The notes below the pieces were generated by a model. The model had not been told where the DNA came from and did no database searches. It saw only the letters and a program-made list of their open reading frames with translations. A program made the translations under genes and the position numbers. A stretch of DNA of 64,000 nt from Pantoea sp. AS-PWVM4 (GTDB lineage: Bacteria > Pseudomonadota > Gammaproteobacteria > Enterobacterales > Enterobacteriaceae). The stretch spans positions 115,138 through 179,137 of the forward strand of contig NZ_ASZC01000017.1 of the NCBI RefSeq assembly GCF_000468095.1. The letters run 5' to 3'. The stretch's first letter is position 1, and the number at the start of each line of letters is the position of its first letter. This document shows positions 61,633-64,000 of this stretch, piece by piece.

Positions 61633-63309
61633 TTAAAAGGTTTCCCAGTTATCGTCAGCGCGGGCGCCTGCCGGTTGTGCCAGTGCTTTAGAGGCAGCCG
61701 GACGCAATAATTTTGGCGCTGTAGTTACGTTAACGGCCTGGGCGACAAATTCTTTACCGATATTGAACACCGCCACCGATTGTTTCAGTCGGCTGGCCTG
61801 ATCTTCCAGTGCCGCCGCCGCAGTGGCTGACTCTTCCACCAGCGCGGCGTTTTGTTGCGTAACGCGATCCATCTCGTTAACCGCCAGACCCACCTGGTCG
61901 ATACCCCGGCTCTGTTCGTCCGACGCAGAGGCAATCTCACCCATGATGTCGGTCACGCGCGTGACCGCATTGACGATGTTGGTCATGGTCTCACCCGCGC
62001 TTTCCACCAGCACCGAGCCGGTATCAACACGGCTGACCGAGTCCTCGATCAAACCTTTGATCTCTTTCGCCGCCTGGGCGCTGCGCTGGGCCAGACTGCG
62101 CACTTCACCGGCCACCACGGCAAAACCACGACCCTGTTCTCCGGCACGCGCGGCTTCCACCGCCGCGTTCAACGCGAGAATGTTGGTCTGGAAGGCGATG
62201 CCATCAATCACGCTGGTGATATCCGCAATCTTCTTCGAGCTACCGGCAATCTCTTTCATGGTGGTGACCACGCCATCCACCACTTTGCCGCCCTGCTGGG
62301 CGGTTTCTGACGCAGTCAGCGCCAGCTGTGAGGCCTGACGGGCATTTTCGGCGTTCTGTTTGACGGTGGCAGTCAGCTGCTCCATGCTGGCGGCAGTCTG
62401 CTCCAGCGATGCCGCCTGCTGCTCGGTACGTGAGGAGAGATCGTTGTTGCCCATCGCGATTTCGCTGGCACCGGTATAAATGGCGTCAGATCCATCACGC
62501 ACGGTACGGACGGTGCGGGCCAGTTCCTGCTGCATATGTTGCAGAGAACTCAGCAGCTCACCCATTTCGTTGCGCACATTAACCTCAACCTGCTGCGTCA
62601 GATCGCCGCGCGCAATATGGCGGATATGTTCGATGCTCTGCGTCAGCGGGCGGATCAACGCAGTGCGCATCCCGCTCCACACCAGGGCGATCAACACCAG
62701 CGTCACCACCAGCATGGCGACAATCAGCCAGACTGACTTGTGATAGGCAGCCAGGTTGTCATCAATGCCGCGCAGGGCGAGAATTTTGTTGTAACTCAGC
62801 CAGGCGTTGTAATCCTTAGCAAATTTGTCCTGGAATCCTTGAGTGGGTTGGTCGACAAATCCTTTGAAGTTACCGGTATTGAGAAAATCGATCAGTTCCT
62901 GCAACGCGCCGTGATAAGCGTTGTAATTCGCCTGAAGCGTCAGCACGTTTTCTGCCGTTTTACCCTTTTCAGACAGGTTGGCGTTAAATTCAGCAAACCC
63001 TTGATCGGCCACTTTCAGTTCCTCACTGGCCAATGCCACCAATTCTTTCACGGTAGCACCCGAACCAGCCTGCTGAGTGTCCAGCAGATAACGGATTCCG
63101 GCACGGTTCAGCGTGTTGCGCGCCTGAACCAACGAAACCCATGAGGTGCCCATCGCCCGCTGCAAGGTACTGAGGCGCTGGTTGTAGGCAAAATTATCCT
63201 TATCGGCTTTCACCGTTTGAAAAAACATCCCTCCGGAAAACAGCTGTAGTAAGGCAAACAGCGCCAGCACACACAGCAGGCCGGAAACGACACGAACACG
63301 ACTAAACAT
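61633..63309 (-). CDS. Tsr-like methyl-accepting chemotaxis protein (serine type)
   Basis: 558 residues. TM1 (about 8-30), periplasmic four-helix sensor, TM2 (about 190-212), HAMP and signalling domain with MEQLTATV...[35 protein letters not shown], ending in NWETF. With this start, ligand residues fall exactly on Tsr numbering: R64, N68, R69, R73 and T156 in [13 protein letters not shown] and DQPTQGFQ. N68 points to serine rather than aspartate. ATG after GAGGTGTTT; a GTG precedes it. Confidence 0.93.
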   Translation of the reverse strand: MFSRVRVVSGLLCVLALFALLQLFSGGMFFQTVKADKDNFAYNQRLSTLQRAMGTSWVSLVQARNTLNRAGIRYLLDTQQAGSGATVKELVALASEELKVADQGFAEFNANLSEKGKTAENVLTLQANYNAYHGALQELIDFLNTGNFKGFVDQPTQGFQDKFAKDYNAWLSYNKILALRGIDDNLAAYHKSVWLIVAMLVVTLVLIALVWSGMRTALIRPLTQSIEHIRHIARGDLTQQVEVNVRNEMGELLSSLQHMQQELARTVRTVRDGSDAIYTGASEIAMGNNDLSSRTEQQAASLEQTAASMEQLTATVKQNAENARQASQLALTASETAQQGGKVVDGVVTTMKEIAGSSKKIADITSVIDGIAFQTNILALNAAVEAARAGEQGRGFAVVAGEVRSLAQRSAQAAKEIKGLIEDSVSRVDTGSVLVESAGETMTNIVNAVTRVTDIMGEIASASDEQSRGIDQVGLAVNEMDRVTQQNAALVEESATAAAALEDQASRLKQSVAVFNIGKEFVAQAVNVTTAPKLLRPAASKALAQPAGARADDNWETF

Positions 63310-63416
63310 AAACACCTCATTGGTTGGCGGATCGCTTCTGTTATCGGCGTCCAGGGGGTGATCTTTATGTTGGATAGAAGGGGTTGGACCAGCTGAGTCT
63401 GTCCACTGGCACTTAT

Positions 63417-63446
63417 CGTAGCGGCACGATTTATCGCGCCGCTCCG
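63417..63446. repeat. Palindromic repeat between the two receptor genes
   Basis: CGTAGCGGCACGATTTATCG then CGCCGCTCCG, one unit of the family found between many genes here. Confidence 0.7.
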
Positions 63447-63472
63447 TATATGCCTGTCAGTCAGTGCGGGGG

Positions 63473-64000
63473 TTAGAACGTTTCCCAGTTGCTGTCGCTG
63501 ACTGGCGCGGTCACCGCTTTACGCGGTGTATCCAGCAGCTTCGGCGCAATCTGCGGGTGACGCGTCACGGCGGCAACGGCCTGCGCACGCGGGATTTTAA
63601 ACACCGACACCGACTGGCTTAAGCGACTCGCCTGCTCTTCCAGCGACGCTGCCGCTGCCGCCGACTCCTCCACCAGCGAGGCGTTCTGCTGCGTTACGCG
63701 GTCCATCTCGGTCACCGCCTGGCCGACCTGGTCGATACCCCGGCTCTGCTCGTCCGACGCCGATGCAATCTCGCCCATAATGTCCGTCACGCGCGTCACC
63801 GCATTGACGATATCGCTCATGGTTTCCCCGGCGGTGCCTACCAGCGTGGAACCGGTATTAACGCGATTGACCGAGTCCTCAATCAGTCCCTTGATCTCCT
63901 TCGCCGCCTGGGCGCTACGCTGGGCCAGACTGCGCACTTCACCGGCCACCACGGCAAAACCACGACCCTGTTCTCCGGCACGCGCGGCTTCCACCGCCGC
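63473..64000 (-). CDS. Second methyl-accepting chemotaxis protein (3' part only)
   Basis: C-terminal signalling domain, about 175 residues, running off the right edge. Contains [40 protein letters not shown] and the closing NWETF docking pentapeptide. Nearly identical in DNA to the same part of the receptor at 61633; N-terminal sensor lies outside, so ligand unknown. Lies upstream of the first receptor, in the position of tar/tap. Confidence 0.95.
   Translation of the reverse strand, partial: AAVEAARAGEQGRGFAVVAGEVRSLAQRSAQAAKEIKGLIEDSVNRVNTGSTLVGTAGETMSDIVNAVTRVTDIMGEIASASDEQSRGIDQVGQAVTEMDRVTQQNASLVEESAAAAASLEEQASRLSQSVSVFKIPRAQAVAAVTRHPQIAPKLLDTPRKAVTAPVSDSNWETF

Overview
The window is chromosomal DNA of an enteric gammaproteobacterium. 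Gene order from about 1 to 47.6 kb follows the Escherichia coli block suf - ydiJ - ydiK - rprA - ppsA/ppsR - aroH - selO - ydiV - nlpC - btuDEC - ihfA - pheTS - rplT - rpmI - infC - thrS - ydiY - ydiZ - yniA/B - hxpB - ydjM - tcyP - osmE - nadE - cho - spy - astEBDAC. Genes are lost from it (menI, pfkB, katE and others) and new ones inserted (a Fur-box gene, kduID, a TetR/Bcr efflux pair, a DUF2502 gene). Protein divergence, kduID and the flagellar chemotaxis genes suggest Erwiniaceae, perhaps Pantoea-like. The family is a tentative inference; the order Enterobacterales is secure.

Region 1-8.5 kb: SufD (cut by the window edge), C, B and A build Fe-S clusters under iron or oxidative stress. 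They diverge from an unknown small gene behind a near-perfect Fur box. Then come the large flavin/Fe-S dehydrogenase YdiJ, the permease YdiK and the stress sRNA RprA with an RcsB box. Region 8.7-20 kb: PEP synthase and its regulator PpsR diverge around a Cra site and unusual palindromes. They are followed by AroH, the AMPylase SelO, a degenerate EAL protein of the YdiV type, NlpC, the vitamin B12 genes btuD/E/C and IHF-alpha.

Region 20-27 kb is the translation cluster thrS-infC-rpmI-rplT // pheM-pheS-pheT-ihfA. It keeps several classical control elements: the AUU start of infC, a tRNA-Thr-like operator hairpin before thrS, and the pheM leader peptide with its attenuator. Region 27-41 kb is a mosaic of stress, metabolic and transport genes, with a KdgR box before kduID and LexA boxes before ydjM and cho. 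Region 41.5-48 kb is the arginine succinyltransferase operon with a sigma-54 promoter and two upstream NtrC sites. An AT-rich gap leads to a general porin.

Region 49.7-58.5 kb is accessory: a short inverse-autotransporter outer-membrane protein, then a six-gene operon (two SDR dehydrogenases, a ribose-type ABC transporter and a DUF2291 lipoprotein) diverging from a DeoR-family regulator. Two copies of a 16-bp palindrome lie in the divergent promoter. This is the best candidate for an uncharacterised catabolic system in the window. Region 58.5-64 kb holds cheZ, cheY, cheB, cheR, a serine-type chemoreceptor and the end of a second receptor.

A short palindromic repeat family (core GCGCGATWWATCGCGC flanked by CGTAGCG/CGCTACG) is scattered between genes along the window. 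No tRNA, rRNA, CRISPR array, insertion sequence or prophage was seen.
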